From assembly GCA_964582715.1 (NCBI GenBank), contig CAZOSM010000003.1, forward strand, positions 62,001-126,000: DNA of 64,000 bases. The letters run 5' to 3'. Below are positions 1 to 6,991 of this stretch, one piece after another. Each line of letters starts with the position of its first letter. The first letter of the stretch is position 1. The notes under the pieces are model-generated. The model was not told the DNA's origin. It ran no database searches and was given only the letters and a program-made list of their open reading frames with translations. The position numbers were made by a program, and so were the translations under genes. The DNA comes from MFZZ01 sp964582715 (GTDB lineage: Bacteria > Patescibacteriota > Microgenomatia > UBA1406 > GWC2-37-13).

Positions 1-1281
1 GGACTTGGTGATACGCTTATTAAACTTCACATCCGTTATGGATCAGAAGAATCCCTTAAGTTTATCGAAAAAGTATACAAGATTATTTGTCATGAAGCCT
101 ATAAAGCCTCTTCTGCTTTAGGAAAAGAAAAAGGTTCATTCAAGAAATTTGATGCTAAGAAGTTTGTAAAAAGTGGCTTTATGAAGCAGATGCCCGCTGA
201 TATTCGTAAGATGGTAAAAGAGAATGGAATCAGAAACTCAGTGCTTCTTATGCAAGCACCAACGGGTTCCACATCTCTTATGTCAGGTACAACTTCTGGT
301 ATTGAACCAGTATATGAGTTTGAATTTATCCGTCGGGACAGACTGGGTGAACATGTCATTCGCCATCACTTGTATGATCAATGGTATGCAGAACACGGCA
401 AAGAATTAGAAGCAGGAGACATTGAAAGGCCTGACTGGTTCGTTTCAGCTAATGATCTTACTCCTGAAGATCATGTTATGGTGCAAGCAGTCATTCAGAG
501 ATATGTCGATGCATCAATCTCAAAAACAGTAAATGCCCCAACAACACATACAGTAGAAGATGTAAAGAGATTATATACCTTAGCTTATGAACAGGGCTTA
601 AAAGGAATTGCATATATGAGAGACGGTTCACGTCAAGGAGTACTTGAGCGAAAAACTGAAGAGAAGAAAGAAGAGAAAAAAATAGAAGCTCAGCCAGTAT
701 TCCCCACTGTAAAGCCTCGTCCGATGGTTGTGCATGGCTCAACATACAGAATAAATACACCAGTTGGAAGAGCGTATATTACCATCAATACTAATGGTGG
801 TGGTGAGCCGCATGAAGTATTTATTACAGTTGGAAAGGCAGGAACCGATGTCTTTGCCATGGCAGAAGGATTAGGTCGAATGATCTCTATGTATTTTAGA
901 AGTACAGTTCACTTAGCTCCTCAAGAACGGTTAAAGAAAGTAATTGATGAGCTTTCTGGTATCGGCGGAGGTAGAACACTGGGCTTTGGTAAAGATCGTA
1001 TTCGAAGTCTTCCAGATGCTATTGCAAAAGTACTTACTATGCACTTTGAGTATTTACAACAGCAACAGCAAACCAATGGATATGACCAGCAAGACGAAGT
1101 TCAGCTAGTTGGGAAAATGGAACAGCCAGCTTTACTTGAAGAGGCTGGTAGTACACCATCTGTTCAAGCGCAAGCACCAGCTGCCGCACATTATGACTTA
1201 TGTCCTGAATGTGGACAGGCTTTACTTGCACGTGAAGAAGGTTGTGCTAAGTGTTATGGTTGTGGACACTCTGAGTGTTAA
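1..1281 (+). CDS. nrdJ: adenosylcobalamin-dependent (class II) ribonucleotide reductase, C-terminal part; 5' end outside window
   Basis: The reading frame is open from base 1, so the start and the upstream catalytic barrel lie outside the window; 426 residues are visible. The enzyme reduces ribonucleotides to deoxyribonucleotides using adenosylcobalamin. Visible class II hallmarks are a PTGSTSLMSGTTSGIEP segment, an AYEQGLKGIAYMRDGSRQG segment, then a TSCPB-type domain (about nt 735-1045, with NTPVGRAYITIN and GGGRTLGFGKDRIRSLPDA) and a C-terminal cysteine cluster (CPEC, CAKCYGCGHSEC) like the zinc/redox tail of NrdJ. The first Met in the visible frame, at 181, is internal and not the start. 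A bidirectional terminator follows directly. The cobalamin adenosyltransferase that would supply its cofactor lies about 1.2 kb downstream. Confidence 0.93.
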   Translation, partial: GLGDTLIKLHIRYGSEESLKFIEKVYKIICHEAYKASSALGKEKGSFKKFDAKKFVKSGFMKQMPADIRKMVKENGIRNSVLLMQAPTGSTSLMSGTTSGIEPVYEFEFIRRDRLGEHVIRHHLYDQWYAEHGKELEAGDIERPDWFVSANDLTPEDHVMVQAVIQRYVDASISKTVNAPTTHTVEDVKRLYTLAYEQGLKGIAYMRDGSRQGVLERKTEEKKEEKKIEAQPVFPTVKPRPMVVHGSTYRINTPVGRAYITINTNGGGEPHEVFITVGKAGTDVFAMAEGLGRMISMYFRSTVHLAPQERLKKVIDELSGIGGGRTLGFGKDRIRSLPDAIAKVLTMHFEYLQQQQQTNGYDQQDEVQLVGKMEQPALLEEAGSTPSVQAQAPAAAHYDLCPECGQALLAREEGCAKCYGCGHSEC

Positions 1282-1298
1282 AACATAATCATAAAGGT

Positions 1299-1329
1299 AA
1301 AAAAACCCCGTGTATTACGGGGTTTTTTT
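1299..1329. terminator. bidirectional Rho-independent terminator
   Basis: A perfect 6-bp stem (CCCCGT 1306-1311, ACGGGG 1317-1322) with a 5-nt loop is flanked by seven A on the left and seven T on the right. It therefore works in both directions and separates the convergent nrdJ and the minus-strand surface-protein gene, whose stop codon overlaps the T-run. Confidence 0.92.
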
Positions 1330-2398
1330 ATGGAAGAAGTTTTTGTATTTGTATGCGGATTTTAAATATCCAACTCTCAACCATGGATTCAAGCTTTTGA
1401 TCGTATGTTTTTACAGTGACAAAAGTATCTTTCGCTATACCTAAAGGTTTTTCTGTAACTCTGTCTATCTGTGCTATTGTTTCAACTGTCACTGCTTCCT
1501 TAAGTATCTGTTGAGGAGAAGTAAATTCGATCTGAGGAATATTTACTTGGTTTGGGTTATTGGTATTTGCCGATTGTTGGTTTTGTGCATGTTGATTAGG
1601 CGCGGTATCAACCTGAAATCCTGAATTACCATTGCCTTGGGTATCTAAATTAGATGGGGATGGATCTGCTTTTTGAGTTGGGCGAATAGGCGTTGGAGAG
1701 GAAACTGGAATATGAGTTATTCCAGAAGGGCGACCTCCATTATTTGAAGGTTGAGTGGGAACAGGGGTATTTTGAGTATTTTGCGGTCTTTCTGTTGGAG
1801 AAGGAATACGTGTAGCTGTTGGAGGTTGAGGAGTGTTTGTAGGGTTTTGGGCTTGATGTCCACTTCCACCAGGTAATCCGGGTGGAAGACCCCAATAAGG
1901 AATTTCGTCTCCATCTGATCCTTCTTTGACGCATCCATATGCTTTCCAACCATTATTGGGTAAGTGCCAATACTTTCCACAGTCACCATTTCCAGATGCC
2001 CCTTCACAAAGTGATGGATGACATGTCCATCGTTCTTGAAAACAACACAGCCTATCATCTTTATACTTATATATATCAAAACAGCATGAGGGCTGTTGTT
2101 CTGAGCAAAAGTGCTGAATGAGACCATCTGGCATGCGGTATCCTGGATCAAGACTACTATCACCACAAACGTTATCATACCGACTTTCACTAAAAGTATT
2201 ATCATCAGTCTTTGGCTTCCGCGAACAGCCATCTGGGTAACACTTATCATTATCATCACATTTACAATAGGAAGAAGCCTCGGTACGAGTAGTATTTTGA
2301 TTATTTTGGATTAATATCCCAGCGCTTATCACGGCAAGAGAAATGACAAGGAAAAGTACTAGTAATCCAATCTCCTTAACATGCCTTTTAGTTGACAT
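1328..2398 (-). CDS. secreted or membrane-anchored cysteine-rich protein with Pro/Thr-rich linker, function unknown
   Basis: A 356-residue protein that I do not assign to a family. Residues about 10-32 form one hydrophobic segment, an uncleaved anchor or signal peptide. Residues 44-165 hold many cysteines, several in pairs (CKC, SCC, LCC), suggesting a disulfide-stabilised extracellular domain. Residues about 175-290 are low-complexity Pro/Thr/Ser/Asn/Gln with TP and PTP motifs, typical of surface stalks in these bacteria. The last about 65 residues are ordinary mixed sequence without cysteine. Transcription starts from its own promoter (TTGACA, 17 bp, TATAGT, 8 bp before the ATG), so the transcript should be leaderless, and ends at the bidirectional terminator. 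A surface or adhesion role is inference only. Confidence 0.7.
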   Translation of the reverse strand: MSTKRHVKEIGLLVLFLVISLAVISAGILIQNNQNTTRTEASSYCKCDDNDKCYPDGCSRKPKTDDNTFSESRYDNVCGDSSLDPGYRMPDGLIQHFCSEQQPSCCFDIYKYKDDRLCCFQERWTCHPSLCEGASGNGDCGKYWHLPNNGWKAYGCVKEGSDGDEIPYWGLPPGLPGGSGHQAQNPTNTPQPPTATRIPSPTERPQNTQNTPVPTQPSNNGGRPSGITHIPVSSPTPIRPTQKADPSPSNLDTQGNGNSGFQVDTAPNQHAQNQQSANTNNPNQVNIPQIEFTSPQQILKEAVTVETIAQIDRVTEKPLGIAKDTFVTVKTYDQKLESMVESWIFKIRIQIQKLLP

Positions 2399-2406
2399 AT
2401 CGTTTT

Positions 2407-2435
2407 ACTATAGCTTTTTTTTAATCGGTTGTCAA
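2407..2435 (-). promoter_or_regulatory. sigma-A-type promoter of the cysteine-rich protein gene
   Basis: Read on the minus strand: TTGACA (2435-2430), 17-bp spacer, TATAGT (2412-2407), then 8 nt to the ATG at 2398. Spacing matches the textbook promoter, and the predicted transcript start falls at or next to the ATG. Confidence 0.75.
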
Positions 2436-2482
2436 TGTGGCTCCAATCTTAATTTGTGTTGTTGGAACAACTCATAATTAAC

Positions 2483-2511
2483 TTGACAAGAGATATAAAT
2501 TTTAGTTCAAT
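2483..2511 (+). promoter_or_regulatory. promoter of the cobalamin adenosyltransferase gene
   Basis: TTGACA (2483-2488), 17-bp spacer and TTCAAT (2506-2511) end 6 nt before the ATG at 2518. The -10 is imperfect, but the geometry equals that of the other leaderless promoters here. Confidence 0.6.
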
Positions 2512-2517
2512 ACAGGC

Positions 2518-3039
2518 ATGAGTATTTATACAAAAACTGGAGATAAAGGTAAAACAGCTCTTTTTGGAGGGAAGAGAGTTTGGAAATATGACCCTCAGGT
2601 AGAAGCGTACGGTATTACCGATGAAGCCACTTGTTTTATTGGACTTGCCATCGAATCTATACAAGATAAAGTTGTTACAGAAGTGTTATCAGATATACAA
2701 CTGGATTTATATAGTATTATGGCTTATTTATCTAATGCCCCACTTAAAAAAGATAATCTTTCAAAACACATAACTCATATGGAGGAAACTATTGATGATT
2801 TAGATAAATCACTTCCAAAACTTACCCGATTTGTTTTGGCACAAGGAAGTGAAGCTACAGTACGCCTTCACCTGGCAAGGTCTAAAGTGCGTTCTGCAGA
2901 GCGGCGTATTATTGAGTTTATAGATCTAAAAAAAGAAACAACAGATGATGATATGCTGATTATTCAATATATGAATAGACTTTCTGATTTTCTTTTTATG
3001 TTAGCCCGAAATTATGCTTCAACAGAAAAGAAAACCTAA
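2518..3039 (+). CDS. pduO: ATP:cob(I)alamin adenosyltransferase, PduO/MMAB type
   Basis: This 173-residue cytosolic enzyme transfers the adenosyl group of ATP to cob(I)alamin, making the cofactor needed by the class II ribonucleotide reductase. The PduO-type N-terminal signature is clear (YTKTGDKGKTALFGGKRV), followed by the VEAYGITDE helix and the RSKVRSAERR helix that carries the family's catalytic arginines. Length matches the single-domain family. There is a leaderless start at 2518 and no Shine-Dalgarno. It lies between nrdJ and a cobalamin riboswitch. No B12 biosynthesis gene is visible, so the gene points to salvage of external corrinoid. The symbol is given by family and not by proven orthology. 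Confidence 0.92.
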   Translation: MSIYTKTGDKGKTALFGGKRVWKYDPQVEAYGITDEATCFIGLAIESIQDKVVTEVLSDIQLDLYSIMAYLSNAPLKKDNLSKHITHMEETIDDLDKSLPKLTRFVLAQGSEATVRLHLARSKVRSAERRIIEFIDLKKETTDDDMLIIQYMNRLSDFLFMLARNYASTEKKT

Positions 3040-3118
3040 CACATACATTTCTAATTAGTGTTATTCCTTGCATTTTTACACCAATTATAGTATCGTTACT
3101 ATACCTTATTATTTCTAC

Positions 3119-3266
3119 TTGGTTTGAGTCACTGTCTTACTCAAAAAGATGGGAAGACTCAGAAAATTTGGGAATGCTGTGAAATTCAGCAACTGTGCCG
3201 CAGCGGTAAGTCCGATATAATCGGGCAAGTCCGAAGACCGACCAAGTATAGTAGCCCCGTGCAGGG
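3119..3266 (+). promoter_or_regulatory. cobalamin (B12) riboswitch
   Basis: The conserved parts can be laid out in order. The outer stem is TTGGT 3119-3123 with ACCAA 3241-3245. A second stem is TGAGTC 3125-3130 with GACTCA 3156-3161. The GGGAA...TGAAATT core contains a TGCTG/CAGCA stem (3175-3179, 3187-3191). P5 is ACTG/CGGT around the loop TGCCGCAG (3196-3203), followed by AAGTCC. Then come CCGAT/ATCGG and the GTCCGAAGAC element. Downstream, CCC (3255-3257), loop CGTGCA and GGG (3264-3266) form a small hairpin whose 3' arm is the Shine-Dalgarno (AGGGA). Its loop can pair with the P5 loop (TGCCG with CG-T-GCA, one bulge), matching the known L5-L13 kissing contact. This suggests translational control of the gene at 3275. 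Confidence 0.93.
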
Positions 3267-3274
3267 ATATAAGT

Positions 3275-4639
3275 ATGTCAGCTATTGCCGAGCAGATGAG
3301 GCCTTATCAGGCCGAATCTAACATCCAATCTACGTTTCCACAACCAGACTATGTGGCTGATTATTACTCTCAAGATGAACTTCCATCTCTTCAGGTAGAC
3401 CTTCAAACAGAAAGTATCAAAACAACAAAACAAGAGGAATTTACTCAAAGTATTTATGAATCCTATAACGCCTTTAATGAAGCAGAGCGTATTCAAAAAT
3501 TGCAGCATTTAACTTCAGAAGAACAGGCTTATTATATTTCAGAAAACATCATCTCGTATTTAGAAGAATTTGTTGGGGAAATCCGTATTAAAAAGTTAGC
3601 GGGTGTTTTAAGAGATGATGGCAGTATGGAGATGTTAGGAACAAATGTAACTGACATGTATAATAATGCTGCATGGTTAGCCGGACCAACTTCACGTGAA
3701 TATGCAGAGAAATTAGGATTAGATGCTATAGTTCAGCAGATAAATAAAGGTAATAATCGGGCTATTTGGATATCTCCACCAAAGCTCGCAGATTATGGAT
3801 TCGCTTTTACCTTTATGGTAGATGATTATGATGATCGCTTAGGTGGAAGGCCATTTAGAGAGATGTTGTTACGATACGATGAAGATCTCGAATCTCTAGA
3901 AACAAGTAGATTAGTCCATTCTTCATTAGTAAACAGAATAGGTGTAGAGGCCCCTTCAAGTAATTCTTTTGCCTCACATACGGATTTTCTTGCTCATCCA
4001 CTGGTTTATTCCCATGATGATTTTAAAGATATAGAAGCACTTTATCAGTATTTGAATATTTCTCCAGAAGATGTACGTAAATCAGAAGAGTTTCGTTTAC
4101 AGGTATCTCCTATAATCGATCAATATATAAAGCAATATACAGCTCTTATTCAAGAAATGAGTCAATACGATCTTTCTCATCCTGATACAGATTTTAGAAT
4201 GTTAGAAAAAGATGCAAATGATATTATTGGAGCTATTTTTAATATCGCACGAATTATCCATAGACGAATGAACAGTGACTATTCTTCTTATGATAAGGCA
4301 GAACAAGATATTAGAACATTAAGTATGCTGAGTGGGCCTATAGACATGATGGAAATGGCACGCCATATGGCTCAATACGAAGAATTAGTCATTAGTGGCG
4401 GGTCAAATTGTGCCGTAACTGAAAGGTCAGCTGGATTACTGGAACAAGATGTGATAGGGAGTATGAATAGTGGCTTGAGCTTTGGAGACAGTATGCAGGC
4501 AATTGATCTTAAATCTACATCAAAAAAAGATAAAATGGATTGTGTGAACTGTCCTAACTGCAAGCAATTAGTGAATGCTATTCTTACTAAAACGACTATT
4601 TCTTGTCCAAAATGTAAACACACCGTGAAGAGAAGTTAA
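3275..4639 (+). CDS. cobalamin-riboswitch-controlled protein with C-terminal zinc ribbon, function unknown
   Basis: A 454-residue soluble protein with no signal peptide or membrane segment; I do not recognise the family. The first 60 residues are polar and probably disordered. The middle (about 75-380) is mostly helical by composition and contains a WISPPKLADYGF / GGRPFREMLLRYDEDLE block that looks conserved-domain-like. The C-terminus has two CxxC pairs (CPNC, CPKC) about 18 residues apart, a treble-clef or ribbon zinc site. ATG 3275 is preceded by AGGGA at 3263-3267, inside the riboswitch expression hairpin, which fixes both the start and the regulation. Repression by B12 would be expected, as for B12 uptake genes or B12-independent alternatives, but the protein resembles neither. 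The next gene follows after 20 nt. Confidence 0.85.
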   Translation: MSAIAEQMRPYQAESNIQSTFPQPDYVADYYSQDELPSLQVDLQTESIKTTKQEEFTQSIYESYNAFNEAERIQKLQHLTSEEQAYYISENIISYLEEFVGEIRIKKLAGVLRDDGSMEMLGTNVTDMYNNAAWLAGPTSREYAEKLGLDAIVQQINKGNNRAIWISPPKLADYGFAFTFMVDDYDDRLGGRPFREMLLRYDEDLESLETSRLVHSSLVNRIGVEAPSSNSFASHTDFLAHPLVYSHDDFKDIEALYQYLNISPEDVRKSEEFRLQVSPIIDQYIKQYTALIQEMSQYDLSHPDTDFRMLEKDANDIIGAIFNIARIIHRRMNSDYSSYDKAEQDIRTLSMLSGPIDMMEMARHMAQYEELVISGGSNCAVTERSAGLLEQDVIGSMNSGLSFGDSMQAIDLKSTSKKDKMDCVNCPNCKQLVNAILTKTTISCPKCKHTVKRS

Positions 4640-4659
4640 TCTTGTTATACACTAAATAT

Positions 4660-5097
4660 ATGAGTAATCATACTGATATTAAAGATTTGTTGGATACACT
4701 GAAGAGTAAAAAGCCAGTTATGCCAGGCAGATATTCTAAAGAAGGCGAACCAGCAAGAACTCCTATTGAATTAAAAAGTGGACACTTGGAAATGGCAGAA
4801 TCAGAACCTCAGATTGAAGATAAAGAGTTGGAAAAGTTTATTAAAGTTGAAAAGAATGATTTTGAACTAGATCCTAAACTAAAAAAAGCTGGACTTCAGG
4901 TGGTTGATTCGTCTAGTCTGCACCCACGTCATATTATTAAGTTACCCATAACTGATGAGGAAATTGTTGAAGGGCTCGATCAACCACTCAGTTCTTCTTG
5001 GAGATGGCTAGCTGAGTTTTCCCGCTTTATTTTAAAAACGGCACATATTTCTCTCAAAAAAATACACGGACATGTTGTCCGTGTAATAAAAAGATAG
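4660..5097 (+). CDS. hypothetical protein with C-terminal amphipathic tail
   Basis: A 145-residue protein of unknown family. The N-terminal two thirds are charged and probably flexible (many Lys/Glu). The last 45 residues (SSWRWLAEFSRFILKTAH and following) are aromatic and hydrophobic with basic residues, suggesting membrane association. An in-frame TTG at 4642 exists, but ATG 4660 is preferred: a TATACA hexamer (4646-4651) lies 8 nt upstream, as in other leaderless genes here. It starts 20 nt after the riboswitch-controlled gene and could be co-transcribed with it. Its 3' end (5064-5084) also contains the terminator hairpin of the convergent thioredoxin gene. Confidence 0.7.
   Translation: MSNHTDIKDLLDTLKSKKPVMPGRYSKEGEPARTPIELKSGHLEMAESEPQIEDKELEKFIKVEKNDFELDPKLKKAGLQVVDSSSLHPRHIIKLPITDEEIVEGLDQPLSSSWRWLAEFSRFILKTAHISLKKIHGHVVRVIKR
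5056..5084 (-). terminator. terminator of trxA, embedded in the 3' end of the convergent gene
   Basis: A perfect 9-bp stem (ACACGGACA 5064-5072 with TGTCCGTGT 5076-5084, loop TGT) is followed on the minus strand by A and seven T (complement of 5063-5056). On the plus strand no T-run follows. It therefore terminates the leftward thioredoxin transcript, although it lies inside the plus-strand coding region ending at 5097. Confidence 0.8.
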
Positions 5098-5107
5098 TAT
5101 AAGGTTG

Positions 5108-5431
5108 TTATCCTTGCACTACTTTATTGATCTCGTTTATAAAATTATCTTTACTTTGCGCTCCTACAAATTGGTTTTTCAACTCACCATTTTTAAAAAT
5201 GAGGAATGTAGGAATAGAAAAGATTGAATATTTACCAGCAGTATCCTGATTGGCATCTACATCGACCTTTACAAATTTGACGTCTTTCATTGATTCTGAA
5301 AGTCCTTCAATAATGGGCTCAGTTACCTTGCAAGGGCCACACCATTCTGCATGGAAATCTACTAATACAACACCTTTATGATCGATAACTTCTTTTTGAA
5401 AGTCATCGTTATTTACATCGATCGTTGCCAT
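5108..5431 (-). CDS. trxA: thioredoxin
   Basis: A 107-residue single-domain thioredoxin of the usual length. The redox motif WCGPCK lies near residue 32 in the context VDFHAEWCGPCK, the helper proline motif is FSIPTF, and the C-terminal strand ends GELKNQFVGAQSKD. No signal peptide is seen, so it is cytosolic; it would reduce cytosolic disulfides and possibly serve the ribonucleotide reductase 4 kb away. The ATG at 5431 is preceded by an AT-rich TATATGTATATAGT stretch that would serve as a -10 region. A strong terminator follows 24 nt after the stop, inside the neighbouring gene. Confidence 0.95.
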   Translation of the reverse strand: MATIDVNNDDFQKEVIDHKGVVLVDFHAEWCGPCKVTEPIIEGLSESMKDVKFVKVDVDANQDTAGKYSIFSIPTFLIFKNGELKNQFVGAQSKDNFINEINKVVQG

Positions 5432-5526
5432 ACTATATACATATAAATTTTAACGGTATTTCATTGTACTCTATTTCCTTTATGATGTCCAACCAGAGGT
5501 TAATATATCAAATTGATACTTACCAT

Positions 5527-5560
5527 AGCTTTATAAGGCTTTATAAAAAGCTGTTTTTTT
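5527..5560 (+). terminator. possible plus-strand terminator
   Basis: An imperfect hairpin (AGCTTTATAA 5527-5536, loop GGC, TTTATAAAAAGCT 5540-5552 with two bulged A) is followed by G and seven T. It lies in the 231-bp space between the divergent trxA and recombinase genes, where it could stop read-through of plus-strand transcripts. Weak, AT-rich stem. Confidence 0.35.
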
Positions 5561-5662
5561 AGTACATATTGTAGCCTGGCTTATTTTACCCATTGAATAC
5601 GCAATTTCGAGGTGTATAATCAGTTGTGCTTTTGTAAGGCATGTGGTATATTATAGGCTCAT

Positions 5663-6526
5663 ATGGATGAATACTTTCTCCCAAAGCTTTTAGAACGTTT
5701 TATCAACTTTCTTCAAGACCAAGGAAAATCAAAATTTACGATCGTTGCTTATAAAAAAGACATCGAGCAATTTATTGGATTTCTTGCATCAAAAGAGAAG
5801 TCAGATATTCGTGAGGTCAAAAAAGAGGATATTGAAGGATTTATCCAAAGCTTACTTGGTAAAAACTATACAAAAAAGTCTGCTTCACGCAAATTAAATT
5901 CAATTAGAACCTTTTTCCGTTTTCTAAAGCATGAGGATATTATTAGTGCCAACCCTGCATTTGATATCTCTCATCCTAAATATTCTCAAACACCACCACG
6001 CATTTTAAGTAAGCTTGAATATAGAGCATTACGAGATGTTGCGAAAGAGGATCCAAGGACATATGCACTTGTTGAAGTTCTTCTTCAAACAGGTATTAAA
6101 ATTGGTGAACTTGCATCTCTTCGTATCCAGGATGTCAAAGAAGACACATTGGCAATTAGACAATATGGGAAAAATATTGAACGTGAGGTTCCTTTAAATA
6201 AAGCTGCAAAAAAAGCTATTGAAAAATATATCCAAACCCGTGGTAATCATACAGATACCGATAATATCTTTATAACAAGAACTGGAAATCCTCTTCTTAT
6301 CAGAAATATCCGTCAGATCATTGATCGCTGCTTTCAGGAAGTAGGTATTGAAAATGCAACTGTAAATGATTTAAGAAATACCTTTATTGCACATCAGCTC
6401 ACCAATGGAGCAACTCTTGAATATATTGCAAAAATTGTTGGGCACAGACGAATTTCTTCCACAGAACGCTTTCTTAACTTGGTAAAGCAAGAAGCAGAAA
6501 GAAAAGAAAAGTTAGGTGAGCTTTAA
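5663..6526 (+). CDS. tyrosine recombinase-like (XerC/D family) protein with substituted catalytic residues
   Basis: A 287-residue protein with the full two-domain architecture of Xer recombinases: N-terminal SAM-like DNA-binding domain (about 5-95) and C-terminal catalytic fold (about 110-280). By alignment to the XerD active site, three of the six key residues differ. The first arginine is lysine (TGIKIGEL), the first histidine is asparagine (NDLRN, where the family has HxLRH), and the nucleophilic tyrosine is phenylalanine (GHRRISSTERFLNL). The second Arg, the second His and the beta-hairpin Lys (QYGKNIEREVPL) remain. Strand transfer is therefore not expected; DNA binding probably persists. 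-10 TATTAT ends 8 nt before ATG 5663. Followed after 17 nt by RNase H. No attachment sites or mobile cargo are seen. Confidence 0.88.
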   Translation: MDEYFLPKLLERFINFLQDQGKSKFTIVAYKKDIEQFIGFLASKEKSDIREVKKEDIEGFIQSLLGKNYTKKSASRKLNSIRTFFRFLKHEDIISANPAFDISHPKYSQTPPRILSKLEYRALRDVAKEDPRTYALVEVLLQTGIKIGELASLRIQDVKEDTLAIRQYGKNIEREVPLNKAAKKAIEKYIQTRGNHTDTDNIFITRTGNPLLIRNIRQIIDRCFQEVGIENATVNDLRNTFIAHQLTNGATLEYIAKIVGHRRISSTERFLNLVKQEAERKEKLGEL

Positions 6527-6543
6527 TCTGCTACAATAGACAA

Positions 6544-6948
6544 ATGCATCTTATCATTCACACAGATGGAGGTTCTCTCAACAATCCAGGTAAAGCTGCT
6601 TCTGCCTTTCTTATCCATTCAGAAGGAAAACTTCTTCATAAATACAACGAATATATTGGTATTGCCTCAAATAATGTAGCAGAATACACAGCACTTATAC
6701 GAGCACTAGAATATGTAAAAGATCATTTGCAAGATCAAGTAGACCATATTCAGGTTATCTCAGATTCTGAGCTTATGGTTCGCCAGGTTACTGGCATATA
6801 TAAAGTAAAAAATGCCGACATAAAACCTCTTCATTCACGTATTAAACTTCTCGAAATGGAAATTGGAAAGCCAATCAGTTATATGCACGTCCTTCGAGGA
6901 AAGAATGCAGAGGCAGATGCTTTAGTAAAAGAAGCACTTGGTAAATAA
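6544..6948 (+). CDS. rnhA: ribonuclease HI family protein
   Basis: A 134-residue RNase H fold enzyme that cleaves RNA in RNA-DNA hybrids. The acidic catalytic set is visible: Asp in IHTDGGSLNNPG, Glu in NNVAEYTAL, Asp in VISDSELMVRQ, and the final Asp in GKNAEADALV. It matches the short ribonuclease HI-like class that lacks the basic handle of E. coli RNase HI. TACAAT (6532-6537) ends 6 nt before the ATG, so a leaderless transcript is likely, even though the recombinase-like gene ends only 17 nt upstream. Confidence 0.9.
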   Translation: MHLIIHTDGGSLNNPGKAASAFLIHSEGKLLHKYNEYIGIASNNVAEYTALIRALEYVKDHLQDQVDHIQVISDSELMVRQVTGIYKVKNADIKPLHSRIKLLEMEIGKPISYMHVLRGKNAEADALVKEALGK

Positions 6949-6954
6949 TACTCA

Positions 6955-6983
6955 TTGTCATCGATCTGCTATTTCGCTATGAT
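6955..6983 (+). promoter_or_regulatory. promoter of the type IV secretion-like module
   Basis: TTGTCA (6955-6960), 17-bp spacer and TATGAT (6978-6983), 8 nt before ATG 6992. There is no Shine-Dalgarno. Confidence 0.65.
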
Positions 6984-6991
6984 GTATCTCA

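Noticed and set aside
3124..3321. A 65-codon open frame overlapping the riboswitch region
   Set aside because: It starts from a non-ATG codon, lies entirely over the structured RNA and the start of the real gene at 3275, and has no coding-like composition.
5663..6526. Recombinase as sign of an integrated mobile element
   Set aside because: It has lost catalytic residues, is not next to a tRNA or direct repeats, and is followed by housekeeping RNase H.
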